Part shown: positions 12,406-26,059 of the stretch, in pieces
How positions within the stretch are numbered: the first letter of the stretch is position 1
Layout of the letters: the number at the start of each line of letters is the position of its first letter
From: Hawksworthiomyces lignivorus
Lineage: Eukaryota > Ascomycota > Sordariomycetes > Ophiostomatales > Ophiostomataceae
Assembly: GCA_002917075.1 (NCBI GenBank)
Contig: NTMA01000072.1
Location: 124,001 to 188,000, forward strand
Direction: 5' to 3'
Length of the DNA stretch: 64,000 nucleotides
The notes under the pieces: model-generated
Told to the model about the DNA's origin: nothing
Database searches by the model: none
Seen by the model: the letters and a program-made list of their open reading frames with translations, nothing else
Program-made: the position numbers and the translations under genes

Positions 12406-14057
12406 CTTCGTATCCGAACGTGGTTGATCCTCTTTGAAGCTCTTTCTCTATATAATAAAGACGCAGCATGCGAAAGATAAAGACTTGGGGGTAACAAAGT
12501 TGAGAGAAGCAGATGGCAAGGCACCTAAAGGGGCTCGTATGGCTCCCAGGATCTATCTTCCAGGAGGTTGTGTCTGTAGCTTAAAATTGGCTCACAGGAA
12601 CTGGAATTATCCACAGGTAAATTATTGCAGAGCTATGAGAAAATGGTGATCTCAACAGAAAAGGGCAGAATGAATCTAAGAGAAAAAAAAAGGGGGGTAT
12701 TTAAAGGGTTGCTGCGAAAAGAACTCCTATGCCAAAGGAGAAAGAAATCAATATTCACGGTAGGGGATGCACAACGAAGTAGAATATCAGGGGAATGAGA
12801 CAAAAAACTTTGAATAGTCATATTAGTACTCTTTGCTCCCAAGGGGCTCCTTGTCCTCATAGATATCATTTTCCTTTTGATCGATGATGAAACTGCCATG
12901 GAGGCGGTGACCATCAATGAACATTTGCAGTATTGCGTAGTCCCTGAGCAGGAGTATTCCATAGAGGGAAGCATATAGAAAAGGAGAGGAAGGGAGAGTC
13001 CGCAAGTGCCAAAATGAGGCCAGATATGTGATAGACACACAACGATAGAAGTCGTCTAAATAAAAACTGAGGAGAAGCTAGACTGGAAGCCGAGGCTGCA
13101 AGATGAAGCAAAACTAGCAAATCCTCTTCGTCAATGGATAAAAATAGAAAACTTGCATTCGAATTACACGGGCAAATAGATCAGGCCGGCCCGCAGCGAC
13201 CTTTTAAGGGTTTGGTTTGGTGCCGGGTGGACTTTTCACGGTGATGATGAAGTTATTCAGGGACCTTATTCAAGCCCAAAAAGGGATAAGCGTTTTCCAA
13301 AATAGGCAATTCTTCTTTGCTAACAGGGCTCGTATTGTAAGATCCAGCGGGAAACGACAGCGAGCGACGTTTCATGCCTCGGCAGGTGAGTCTATTTACC
13401 AATCGATGTGTATCTTGTCACTTAGTGAGTCTAGATTCATTTTGTATGGTCCTTGAAAAAGGCCTTTTCTCGGCTATTTCTTATGTCACGATACATGATC
13501 TATCTCCCTTGCGGGCTTCACCAAAGCCTATTCCTTCATTTCTCTCATGGTGTCTGGACGTATAAGAATGTTGGCGATGGCAAGTCGGCGAATTGCGTCA
13601 TAAAAATGTAGTCAAGGTAAATTCTACTAGCTGTCTCCAATATTGACGTTGCCGAAATGCAGTCAATGAGTCTTGGGGCGACATGTTGGGGAGGCTGTCC
13701 GCTGTATTGAAACAAAAACCAGCAGCGAACACAATAAGTCTCAGCCACGCTGCGGTGAGCGACGCTCGGACCACATGACCATGCGCCACAGCAGCTTTAA
13801 TTGAAGTTAATGCGCAGCTAAGGGAGACAGAACGCGCTATCCAATACTGTTACGCGGCGCGTGGTGCACTGCTGTCTTGTCTTGCTTCCCCTCTCTCTGG
13901 TTTGGTCGCATCGCAAATGAAAAGTCGGGTCAGGTTCACATCATCGTCTTTTTTCTCCTTCGTTTGATTGTACATCGAGACAGCCCCATCGCAAATATCC
14001 TTTACAATATATGAAATCTCTGCTTCTTAATTGAATCTCCTTTCTCTTTTAGTCAAA
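12406..14057. promoter_or_regulatory. Divergent intergenic region, STE3 / mtSSB
   Basis: About 1.65 kb between the divergent starts of the pheromone receptor and the mitochondrial SSB. Only short, unconvincing ORFs are present. Close to the SSB start, a pyrimidine tract ending in CTCTTTTAG (14044-14052) sits six bases before the ATG and looks like an intron acceptor. The SSB leader may therefore be spliced, though the donor is not clear. Confidence 0.5.
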
Positions 14058-14645
14058 ATGTCGTTCGTCATGCGCCGCGGCCTTGGCCTTTCTGCCGCTG
14101 CTCCCTCTGCATTCGTCTCGCGAGCCTTCAGCACCACCCCCGCCCGCCGTGTGGCGCGTATCACCATTGTCGGCTATCTTGGCGACACGCCTGAGCTTCA
14201 GGCTACGAGCACTGGCCACGAAGTGCTCAAATATGTCGTGGCCAGCAGCAGTGGCCCCCGTGACAACCGCCAGACGAGCTGGTTCCGCGTGTCGAGCTTC
14301 CTGCCCGAGGGCCCCCAGCGTGACTTGCTTAAGAACCTGCCGAAGGGGTAAGCATTGGAGAGGCCTGCCTACTGGTATACACCCAATAGGTTTCATTTAC
14401 TGATTTTTTTTCTATTTCATAGGACCCTCGTCTACGTCGAGGGCGACGCAACGATGAACACCTTCCAGGATGCCGAGGGCAAGACCAAGAGCTCTCTGAG
14501 CATTGTGCAGCGTTTGTTCTCTCTTCACCGCCTGAGTATTCTGTATTGACATTATGCAAAGAACTTAGCTGATTTTTTTTTCTCAACTACAGGCAGCATT
14601 GATGTGCTGAGACGCCCGGCGCCGGCCGATTCAGGTTCGGCATAA
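14058..14645 (+). CDS. Mitochondrial single-stranded DNA-binding protein
   Basis: Homolog of bacterial SSB and yeast Rim1. It binds single-stranded mtDNA through an OB fold and supports mtDNA replication and repair. Exons 14058-14347, 14423-14511 and 14593-14645 give 143 aa. The N-terminus (MRRGLGLSAAAPSAFVSRAF) is Arg, Ala and Ser rich without acidic residues, as expected for a matrix presequence. The OB-fold core follows: VARITIVGYLGDTPEL, then TSWFRVSSF, then TLVYVEGDATMNTF. Introns of 75 and 81 bp carry GTAAGC and GTTTGT donors and restore the conserved KGTLVYVEGD and VQRSIDVL joints. I chose the ATG at 14058 rather than the in-frame one at 14031 because the upstream bases look like an intron acceptor. 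The gene converges with glutathione synthetase, with 276 bp between the stops. Confidence 0.93.
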
Positions 14646-14897
14646 GACCTTCTTTTTTCGGGGGCGTGTCAATGATATGGCCTTGTTTAGAGAATCACGC
14701 TGGCCGCTAGGGGTGTTGATTTCCTGTGTTTGTTTAGAATTTCGACTGTTCTTTCTCTCTACTCCGTATGCCAAGGGACTATTTTTTGTACGATTTATAT
14801 ATTGTTGGCACAATATACTAGGGCAATCATGATACCATACTCAAATCTCTATTTGAAGAAAACATGATAGCTAAAATGAGAAGCAAGAAGCTCTAAC

Positions 14898-14911
14898 GGG
14901 GGGGGGGGGGG
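14898..14911. repeat. Poly(G) run, 14 nt
   Basis: Fourteen G on the plus strand just outside the glutathione synthetase stop codon. It is a C14 tract in that gene's 3' UTR. Confidence 0.85.
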
Positions 14912-14921
14912 TCGAAATGCG

Positions 14922-16793
<1,872 letters not shown>

Positions 16794-17819
16794 GGTGGGC
16801 GGATTTGGCGATGAGCGGGGGTTTATCGGAGGGCGAAAGCTCAGCAAGGATTAGCAGAGAAAAAATTCCACTGTGCATATAAAGGCCAACTGACTAAGAC
16901 CAAGAGCCCAGGCCGTCTTCTGATTAACTGATCTAATGCGTGTGTACCATGAAAATGAGGCAAAACAATAGAGTTCTCAGTAAATGAAGAAAATTACGGC
17001 CGATTAGGAAAAAATGGCCCATTACAAAGCTGCTTTTTTAGAATGACGCCTTAGCCGAACATACTCCGTACACTTTCCATAATATGCAAGCATAGAATTT
17101 GGTCGCTACTGTAGGTGCTAGTGGCAGACGAGCCTGAGAATAAACTACTACTGGCTAATCTAATGTGGATTTTTTTTTAAGGTGGTTACATTCTGAGCGC
17201 CACGGTTAATAAAAAGTAACTATATTCTTAATTAACAAGTAAAGAACTTGACTATAACTAGTAACACCACGGCATTGGTCTATTCGACTTTAGCCTGAGA
17301 GTAGCAGACGCCATTACTTTCTTTCTTTAGGCGGTTATTATAGCGTGAAGGGTGTGATAAAGATAGTAAAACAGAGTATAGTTTCAGTATCGTGGATGGC
17401 TCCTTCCCAGAACACATATAGTACTGGCTACTTGCATACCACTCACCTCTTTATTCACGTACTAGTAAGAGTCCCCCACTGCCCTCAAACGGCGCGCAAA
17501 CTGCTAAAACGCGTCCACCTTCCATCTTTTTCCGCAAACGCAAAACGGCCTGCAGATTCTTTGTTTGGCGGCCTACGCTCTCTCTTCCACAGCTAAAGTT
17601 TCCTTTTCACTGACGAATCCTCACTAAAGGCTTCACAGCATCCTCTTGTTTTTATTTTTTATTTTTCTACGCTCGTATTTCCTCTGTTAGCTTCCCTTGT
17701 TCCTCATTTTTTCAGATCATGGTCAAAAAGAAGAGCGCTCAAGTCAGTATCACCGAGTCTAAATCGTCTGCTAATCCCACCATACTGACTGCAACCGAGC
17801 ATATAGATGCTTTCTGCGC
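16794..17819. promoter_or_regulatory. Divergent promoter region, GSH2 / SNF2
   Basis: About 1 kb of AT-rich DNA between the divergent starts. It contains ATACTCCGTAC at 17061-17071, a motif repeated elsewhere in gene-free parts of the window. A pyrimidine tract ending in TTTTTTCAG (about 17708-17716) is followed at once by an upstream ATG at 17719. That ATG opens a 96-codon frame overlapping the SNF2 start. Confidence 0.5.
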
Positions 17820-20800
17820 ATGGCAAACCAAACCATGTCTACGTACGGCAGTAGCAGTGATGATCCATTTCATTGGTCAACTGAGCGCCTTGTCCTGGAG
17901 CTGTGTACGTCAAATCGTACTTGGGAGGGGCCGACGCTCAGAAAATGGCCAGATCCTGATCACCTCGCGGATATGCTCAAAGAGCATGAGCTTGAGGGCC
18001 GAGATCTGATAACATACGAGGATTTATTTGATCACGATGCATTTGATTCGTTATGCAAAGATCTCGATATTAGGAAAATACCACATAAAGCTTCTCTGCG
18101 CAATGCAATCCAAATCTTTCAAAATCGCAGTCTAGCATACCATGCTTGGAAAGAGTCGCGGATGCTGAGCAGCCAGACCGCCTCTATTTCTGTACCACAA
18201 GTGTGGTCGAATCAATCTGAACAGAAAGACGGTGTAAATGTGCTTCCAACAACAGCAATCAGCAGCAGCAGTGCTGTTCCCAAGACTTCCCCAGAAACAA
18301 AGGCGATCTCGCCACTTCATGGGCATCCATCTCCACCGGTCTCTGAGGCTGCGGAACTTGTGAGGGGCGAGGCAAATTTGATAACTATGCATGGCGAAGA
18401 TCAAAAGAGTCCACCACATCAATTTCCCCCGCTGGTACCGCTGTCGAAGAAGCGGAAGAGAGTTGCTCCAACCAACATATCATCAAATCCTTTGCCACGA
18501 TCTTTGGGGGCTGACTCAGGGATGTTCCAGAGTTCAGCGGTAGCTTTTCTGGACGGCCCTGAGCAGTTTTGGCAGAAAAGCGCGAAAGGAGCCTACTTAG
18601 GCTACGGAGAGCTTCCTGAAGAAGCTTTGTTGCGGAGACATGACCCATTCGATCCGGAAAGCAGTGATGGTTCGGAAACTGGAGGTTTCAACTGGATCGC
18701 TTCGGAGCCTATCCCGACTGGGCGGAGACTTCAAGTTCATCTGGCAATCCGACGTTATTTACGCCCCAAAAAGTCTACTTTGAACCTTGGCCGGTCTCAA
18801 TTTTCTCAGAGTAGTGGCGTCAACAGAGTTTCCGAAAAAGAAGACGATGTCCTCCCCGCCCTCGGAGAATCTGACGATGAGGAATATGATTCGGAGACCT
18901 GGGAAGCCATGCAACTTGAAGAAGAAGAACGAAAAATCTCAGCCTCCAAAATACGCAAGAATTCTCCCCTCTCTGTCGAAGTGGTTGACGCAATAGTTGC
19001 TGGAGTGATTCAAAGTATAGAGGCCAAGTGGATCAACAAAAAACTCCCGAAGCTTCGGAAGCGGGAGTATGCTCTCTGGAATGCTGCACGACATTCTGGG
19101 TCCCAAAAGTGGGAGGCAAACATGGCGCGCATCCGTGCTCAAGAACTTACGCATCGCATTAATAAGCTAGTCAAAGAGATCTGCGCCGAAGAGTGGAAGA
19201 ATAATGCAGAGGTTACACGCCAAGCAGGTGTTCTTGAAGCAAGCGTTGAAGACAGGCAGCACGCTTTATGGCTAGCTAGACTGTTCTCTTCTCCAGCAGA
19301 ACCCCAACGGCTTAAATCAAAGAAACCAGTGGTGGTTCGTCCACGAGTGCGGGTTATCCGAGCCCGTGTTGCTGAGGACGGCGATGAGTCTCTCACAAGC
19401 TCTTCATCGGAAGACGAGGAGAGTGAAGACGAAAAACTTCTCGTTGTAGATGATGATTCTGAAGTCGCTGACGATTCACTCCTGGAAAATAGCCCAGCTA
19501 GTGACGCAATAGTCATTAATACCGTTGACTCGGCCACACCAAGTACTACTGAGGACGGTGATGGCTGTGACGTGTCCAACTTGGTAGCGAAGTCGTCAAA
19601 GTTCTCCCCGACACGTTCGGAGGGTCTAATAACTGCCGACTCCTCATTTGAGAATATGGCTGCCATTGCGGAAAAGGGTACACAGTACTGGGAGAGCGTG
19701 AGCGACGTGAGTCGTTTGCTCTGCACAATGTTCTTCAACTGCAACCAAGATAGACTTTGGAATCTGTTTAACACCATAAACCAAGATGACGAAGCTGTCT
19801 GGGAGAAATTCTGTGTTCCTGCAATGAATCAAGGGACTGGTGGCGTTCTTGAAGCGTCACGATCTATATTCGAAGACGATGCCAGTGTCTTTGCTAGGTT
19901 TTTTGATGCGTTCTTGACGTGTCGCTGTGTTTCTGCTCACGACTTTATCCCCATGAAGGATGAGACGCGCGGCCGTCTTCGGGCAAACCGCGACCGTTTG
20001 GGCAATTTCCGTGCTCAGATGCGCCGTGTGCTGTCATATTTCAACCACTCGAAAGTAGAAGACATAGAGGCACCTGGTTCTGGTGACAGAGTTGACAGTG
20101 ATCTAGACTCGGTAGAGATCGTGAAACCCGGTACTGATGGCGCTGATGAATCTCAATTGGGAATCCAACAGGACGAAAGTGACGATGACGATAAAGACGT
20201 CCGGGGCGCTCCGTCCTATCGGCGCCAGCGCCAAATTCGCAGAGACCAGGAAGCCCAAAAATTGCGTGACAAGGATAAGGCACGATTAGAGTCACAAGAA
20301 AAGAGGCGCAGAATTCTCTATGAGCGGCTCGCTCAGTCCGGAACTATCTCAGAAGACAAGGCTCGGTTTATTATAAATACGGCGAAAGATGATAATCATG
20401 GCCTTGTTTACATCAACTCTATGATTAGCGGCCGGATCCGTGACCACCAAATAGAAGGCGTGCGCTTCATGTGGAACCAGATAGTTGTTCCTTCTGAGGT
20501 GCGGCAAGGTTGTCTCCTGGCGCATACTATGGGGCTTGGCAAAACAATGCAAGTTATCACCTTGCTCGTGGCCATCGCCGAAGCTGCCGCTTCATCTCAA
20601 GAGAGCGTCTCCTCGCAAATTCCTGACGATCTGAAAGAGTCCAAGACGTTGATATTGTGCCCTTCTGGACTAGTAGAGAATTGGCTCGATGAGCTTCTCT
20701 GCTGGGCTCCTCCTGGCTTGCTCGGCAACTACTACGATATGACTGCTGAATTGGATATCCATGAAAGGTTTGGTGATGTCAAACAGTGGGCTAGCGACGG

Positions 20801-23800
20801 AGGTATCTTGGTGCTTGGCTACCCTATGTTGCGTAGGCTTTTGGGTGATTTCGGAGACGATGTCCGACATTTGCTCGAAGAGTCACCTAATATTGTAGTG
20901 GCCGATGAAGCGCACATTCTCAAGAACCCGCAATCCAAGGTCCATGAGGCTACGGCACACTTTTCGACAACTGCACGAATCGCCATGACGGGCTCTCCAT
21001 TGGCCAATTCTGTGGAAGAATACCACTCCATGATCAACTGGGTGGCGCCGAACTACCTGGCTGACCACCGTGAGTTCGTCGGCGTATATGCCAATCCCAT
21101 CAAGGAAGGCTTCTATAAAGATAGTATTCCCTCTAAGAGACGACATGCAATCAAGATGCTCAAGGTCTTGAAGGATACGGTCGCGCCAAGGATCCACAGA
21201 GCCACCGTAGCTACACTCAGAGGGGAGTTACCGCCGAAGAAAGAATTTATTCTCTACCTGCGGCTCACGCAACTCCAACTGCAAGTATACAGAATCTTCC
21301 TCGGCAAATTGAAGAATTCGAATTCTATCATGGGTGAAATTGGATCGAACGTGCAGCTCTGGAATCTGCTTTTTAATTTGACTTTGCTCTTGGCGCATCC
21401 CAAAGTTTTTCAGATGCGGCTGCATGAAATGAAGGCGGCCCGAAATACGCAACAAGAGGACTCGCGACTGTCGGCGCCGAGCAGTCGCAGTGGTATTTTG
21501 CCTCGGCAAGTAGTGGGCGAATTACTGGCATCCATGAACCAGCGGGATATTGATAACTTGCAGTTCTCATCGAAGATTATGGTGCTTATGGGCATCCTAG
21601 ACGAAGCACGGCGCATCGGTGACAAGGTTCTCATCTTTTCTCAAAGCAGGCTTGTCTTAGACTACCTAGAAGAAGTGTTCCGACAGCAGAAGCGCTGCTT
21701 TTCTCGACTGGACGGAGACACGATTGTCAGCAAGAGGCAAGCTATGGTTAAAGATTTCAACACCGGCGATGACGAGATTTATCTGATCTCAACTACGGCT
21801 GGTGGAGTAGGCCTGAACATCCAAGGAGCAAACCGCGTTGTGATCTTTGATTTCAAGTGGAACCCGACTCATGAACAGCAAGCTATCGGCCGTGCATTTC
21901 GGATCGGTCAGACAAAGCCAGTTTTCGTGTACTGGTTGATTACTGGTGGCACTTTCGAGACGGTGCTGCACGGCCAGGCCGTATTCAAGACCCAGCTGGC
22001 ATCACGCGTGGTCGACAAAAAGAATCCATCGGCCTGGGCGGAGCAAATGCGAAACTACACGGCAGACCCCCACGTTATGGCTCATGATGAATCTGGATTG
22101 GCCAAATTCTCAGGCAGAGATGCAGTTTTAGATGCGCTTTTGCAGGACAGTATCTTGCAGGATTGCATCTGCAAGATTGTGTCAACTGATACGTTCGAGG
22201 AAGAGGAGCCGGAGGATACGCTTTCTGCGCAAGAGCTTCGGGAAGCAGCCAGCATGGTTTCAGAGAATCAGATGCGGCTGAGAAATCCACACGAGTCATC
22301 AGGAGGGCCGCCATCAGACTCAGAACGCATACAGGTAGATGGCACCGGCCTCCCCTCAGCAGCAGCAGTCTTCCCTACCATTCCTGTCGCAGACAATATT
22401 CCACATATGAACCACTTGCCTCTTGCATCATCAACGCCTATCAGTATTCTGCAGCAGACGACTGTGGCACAGCCCCCAGGCAATCAGGATGTTACGGCGA
22501 GTTCAGCTGCTCAGCCATCCCAATCGTCGGCTCTTCCTCTTTTGCCCATGCACATTCCTCTTCAAGGTCATACAAGCTCTGTGAATTTTAGCAGTCATGC
22601 TGCGACGACCGTGCCGATCACACTGAGAAACGCAGACAGTGGCCAGTCTGAGAGAGCTGGTCAGTCCGAACAACCTGACCATCTCAATAATATGCAACCA
22701 ATTGTCACTGGCTCTTTGACTGGCTCTCTAAAAGAATTTGAGCATGTACTACAAGACGTACTTGTTCGCGATGCGATTCCGTCTCGGAAGAACATAAGCA
22801 GAGCATCAGCCATAGGGATGGCTCGTAAAGTAGCATCAGACATTCAGGCAAAGTTTAAGCAGTCCGGCGTGCCAGCCGCTGCACAATGGGCGCGACTTAG
22901 AAATCTGGTGTTCAAAGATGTCGTCTTTGCCGAAGCAGTTATAACCGGAACCATAGAGCCTGAAATCTTGGCGAACATGACCATTGCCGAAGAAGAAACG
23001 ATCGTGGCCGAACTACATGCTGAAACGGTAGGAGAGCAGCAGCATATGAATCAACGAAGTGAAGTATTCGGTGACAAGCTGGGCATTGTGCACACTAGCA
23101 TCATTAGCGACAATGATAATGCGGTCCGAGATGGCGAACACATCAACACCATCCACGAGTCGCGACCTGCGACACAGATCCATACTAAGGACCCAGATGT
23201 ATGATTCCTTTAGTCCCAATCCCCTTTTTATATATCGTGAAAGCCTCAAAAAGCCTTATGGAAAGCTTTCTGGTGGCAGAATGAAAAAGCAATCTAGCTT
23301 TGACTTTTTTGCTATGTCTTTCTAGGAAGAGACATGGTGGAGAGTCGGAAAAGAAGCTATGGAGTTGTGCACAAACAAAAACACAAGGAAGTCTCCTGTG
23401 TCCTCCACCCGCAAGAAGAGGAGGCGAATATAACACCAGGCACCAAAAATCAAACAGCCATGCTATCAAGATCATGCAACTAACCACCAAATTTTTTTGC
23501 AGCATGTCGAAAAGCACCTTCGGAAGTCTCTGCACCAGAGACCGCAGCTACGGGCGGACGGCGGACGGGCAGCTCGAGATTTTGTAGCAATAGAGGAAGT
23601 CTTAAATCGTAGGAAGAAAAAGCAGACTTCGTCGATGCGGGCAAACCAACGGTCATCGCTGCCGGGGGCCGAACCAATTTCACCTTGGTCGTCTCAACCG
23701 CCGCGCCAGACTCCGCAAGAATTTTCGTCAAGAGGCCCACTTCCTACACCGCAGGCACAGTGGACTACATCGCAGGCAGAGCATCTTTCAAAACCAAAGA

Positions 23801-23922
23801 AGAAGTACAGAATTCTCTCGCCACCAGGCCATCGTCACATCAAGAGTGAGCCTACACGAGTTTCACCAGACGCACAACAGCAGGCAGGTGGTGATATCAA
23901 CAACCCATATGTTCTCGACTGA
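17820..23922 (+). CDS. Rad54/ATRX-type SNF2 chromatin-remodelling ATPase
   Basis: Large nuclear SNF2-family DNA translocase. An N-terminal SAM-like helical region (about residues 15-105) is followed by a long acidic, low-complexity part. The SNF2 ATPase starts near residue 875 with RDHQIEGVRFMW, Walker A HTMGLGKTMQ (about 900), LILCPSGLVENWLDEL, the DEAH box VVADEAHILKN (about 1027) and MTGSPLANSVEEYH. The helicase C lobe has FSQSRLVLDYLEE, STTAGGVGLNIQGANRV and IGRAFRIGQT (about 1360). Layout and motifs place it in the Rad54/ATRX group; the exact ortholog is uncertain. The large exon is 17820-23198. It would stop at 23204, but a GTATGA donor at 23199 and an ACTAAC branch plus TTTTTTTGCAG acceptor at 23502 join it in frame to 23503-23922. 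This adds 139 residues ending in a basic, SP-rich tail, for 1932 aa in all. A cassette exon may lie inside this 304-bp intron. Confidence 0.88.
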
Positions 23923-25483
23923 GCCAAAAAAAAAAAAAAAAATTTTTATGGCAGCCCATAGAAATTTTTTTTTGCTGTTAAACCGGATTTTTTTTTTATT
24001 TGATTTTCTTTTCTCTTTTTCCTGTTCTTTTTTCTGCGGCAGAAGTCACTTGATACCCTACTTTTAACGTTTATGATCTGGGAATTGTTTTAAATTTGGC
24101 GTTTAAGAGGAGGTAGAAGACTGATTTGATCTTCTTGCTCTTTTCTTCTCGCACGGATGGCCATACCGAACAGATCAAAGAAAGCTAGCGAGAGAGATGA
24201 GGTTGTCGGAGGACCGAACGCATGTCCGTTTTAAGCATATGGGTGGCTCTTATTTGTTACAGGCTAGCGCGTCAGACTTTCTGCCATTGGGTGGTCAGGC
24301 TGAACAGGAACACAGCACAAGCAACGCTCGTTGGGAGAGTCATAACACGATATTTCGTAATAAGGAGTATAAGCAAATGGAATTTAACATGCAAGATCGG
24401 GATCTCTACACAGTTAGATAGTCCAATCAACAGTGAGCTAAACCAAATGACCACTAGTTCTGTTCTTTCGGGACCCCGGACCCCCATCTGTTCATCTACT
24501 CGTATTCCCAACTGTTTTTAACCCTTCTGACCCGCCGCACACACTCACACACACCACACCTGCATACAAGCAGACACGAAATCAAGCCGTGCGGGGAATT
24601 GGCCGGTGATTGGCTCGGGGTTGGCTGAGTCGTTCTTTTCCTGCAGCGCAAATCTTGACACATGTGGGCTCTCCGAATCCCGAGAGCACAGCTGAAAAAG
24701 AAAAAAAGACACCTATTTTAACCTATTAAGGACTTAAAAGTAAACGGCCGGGAACATGCTCCGACTAAAGGAACACCTAGAACCTTCCGAGGCATGACAG
24801 TCACTCCCGAACGCAACGCCCACAAATCCCAATTGAATTGAACCCAACTGGTAAAAGTTACTTTTGAAATGAAAGCGACTGTGGACAAAGGAATAAAGTT
24901 TAAGAAATAAAACAGAAAAGTGGGAGAGATCTGAAGCAATTGCTAGGCGACATCGGCGGAGCATCGACCAGCAGTGGACTGATTTCGGTCTCTGGATAGC
25001 GACTACATATTTTTATTTTTATTTTTTATTTTTTGAAAAAGAAAAGAAAGAAACTTGCTTTGTTCTTTACCGGCTCCCGTGTTTTGCTTTTACTGCGCGA
25101 GCGTTTAATAATAATTAATACAGATAGAGAGAGAGAGAGAGGATCATAGGATAACCCTTGGAAAATAACAGGCAAACCAAAAACCACACTAGAGAGTCAT
25201 CCCCCTCTTTTTTTTTTCTCGCGCTTCGGTTTCTTTTGTCCTAATTTTCATTAGTTCGTACGTTTTCTTTTCTGGTACTAATTCGGGTGTCCTTTCTATA
25301 ATTTGCCACTGCACACCTACTACTTGTTACTCACAACTTTCTTGTCTTCGTCTTTTCCCACGAAACATCAATTCATTAGTAAAAATCGTATTTTTGTTCT
25401 TGTTTGTTGGTATTTTGTGTCGTATCTCTATTATCTTCAATTCTATTTATTTTGCTTGATCTTGAACCCCGCCATCACCAACC
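23923..25483 (+). promoter_or_regulatory. ALAS promoter and leader region
   Basis: Gene-free stretch before 5-aminolevulinate synthase. It holds an inverted CCAAT box (GATTGG, 24608-24613), a Yap1/Gcn4-like TGAGTCG (24626-24632), a GATA core (25123-25126) fused to a GA repeat (25126-25141), and long T- and CT-rich tracts up to the start codon, typical of strongly expressed fungal genes. The factor assignments are by consensus only. Several A/T homopolymers lie at 23928-24000, in the SNF2 3' region. Confidence 0.45.
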
Positions 25484-26025
25484 ATGGACGCCGTTCTCCG
25501 CCAGTCCAAGGCCGTGTGCCCGTTCTTGAAGAAGGCGTCCCCGGCCACCCTCCGGGCTTTGTCGACGGCCACTCGGTCCTCTGCTGCCGGCGAGGCAGCT
25601 GCTGCCGAGGCTGGTGCCATGACTGTCGTTGCTTCGTCGCCCTGCGGCGGCACCTTCTCCAAGCTGCAGCTGCTGGCCCACCGCTGCCCCGTCATGGGCA
25701 AGGCCATGGCCGTGCAGGCCGCCCGGGTTGGCACCAACCGCGTGGGCGCGTCCGCTGGCGGCATTGGCGTTCGCCGCGTGGCGGCCTCGCTGTCGGTAGC
25801 CTTCTCGACGTCCGCCAGCCCGGCTGCCACGAGCGGCGCCGCCGCGGCCCACCACGGCCTGCACCGTACTGCCGGCCGAGCAATCCGGGCCACGGCTACG
25901 ACCACGACGACCGCTGCCCGCGCGGCCAAGCTGCATTCGAGCACCTCGAAAGAGGCCAGAGCCGTCGAAGGGTCTCTGTTCAACGAGAAGGGTGAGAATG
26001 CGTAACAGCGGTTGCAGCCGCGCAT

Positions 26026-26059
<34 letters not shown>

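Noticed and set aside
14031..14057. Earlier in-frame ATG for the mitochondrial SSB
   Set aside because: The nine extra codons overlap a pyrimidine tract with an acceptor-like TTTTAG, and the ATG at 14058 gives a normal presequence.
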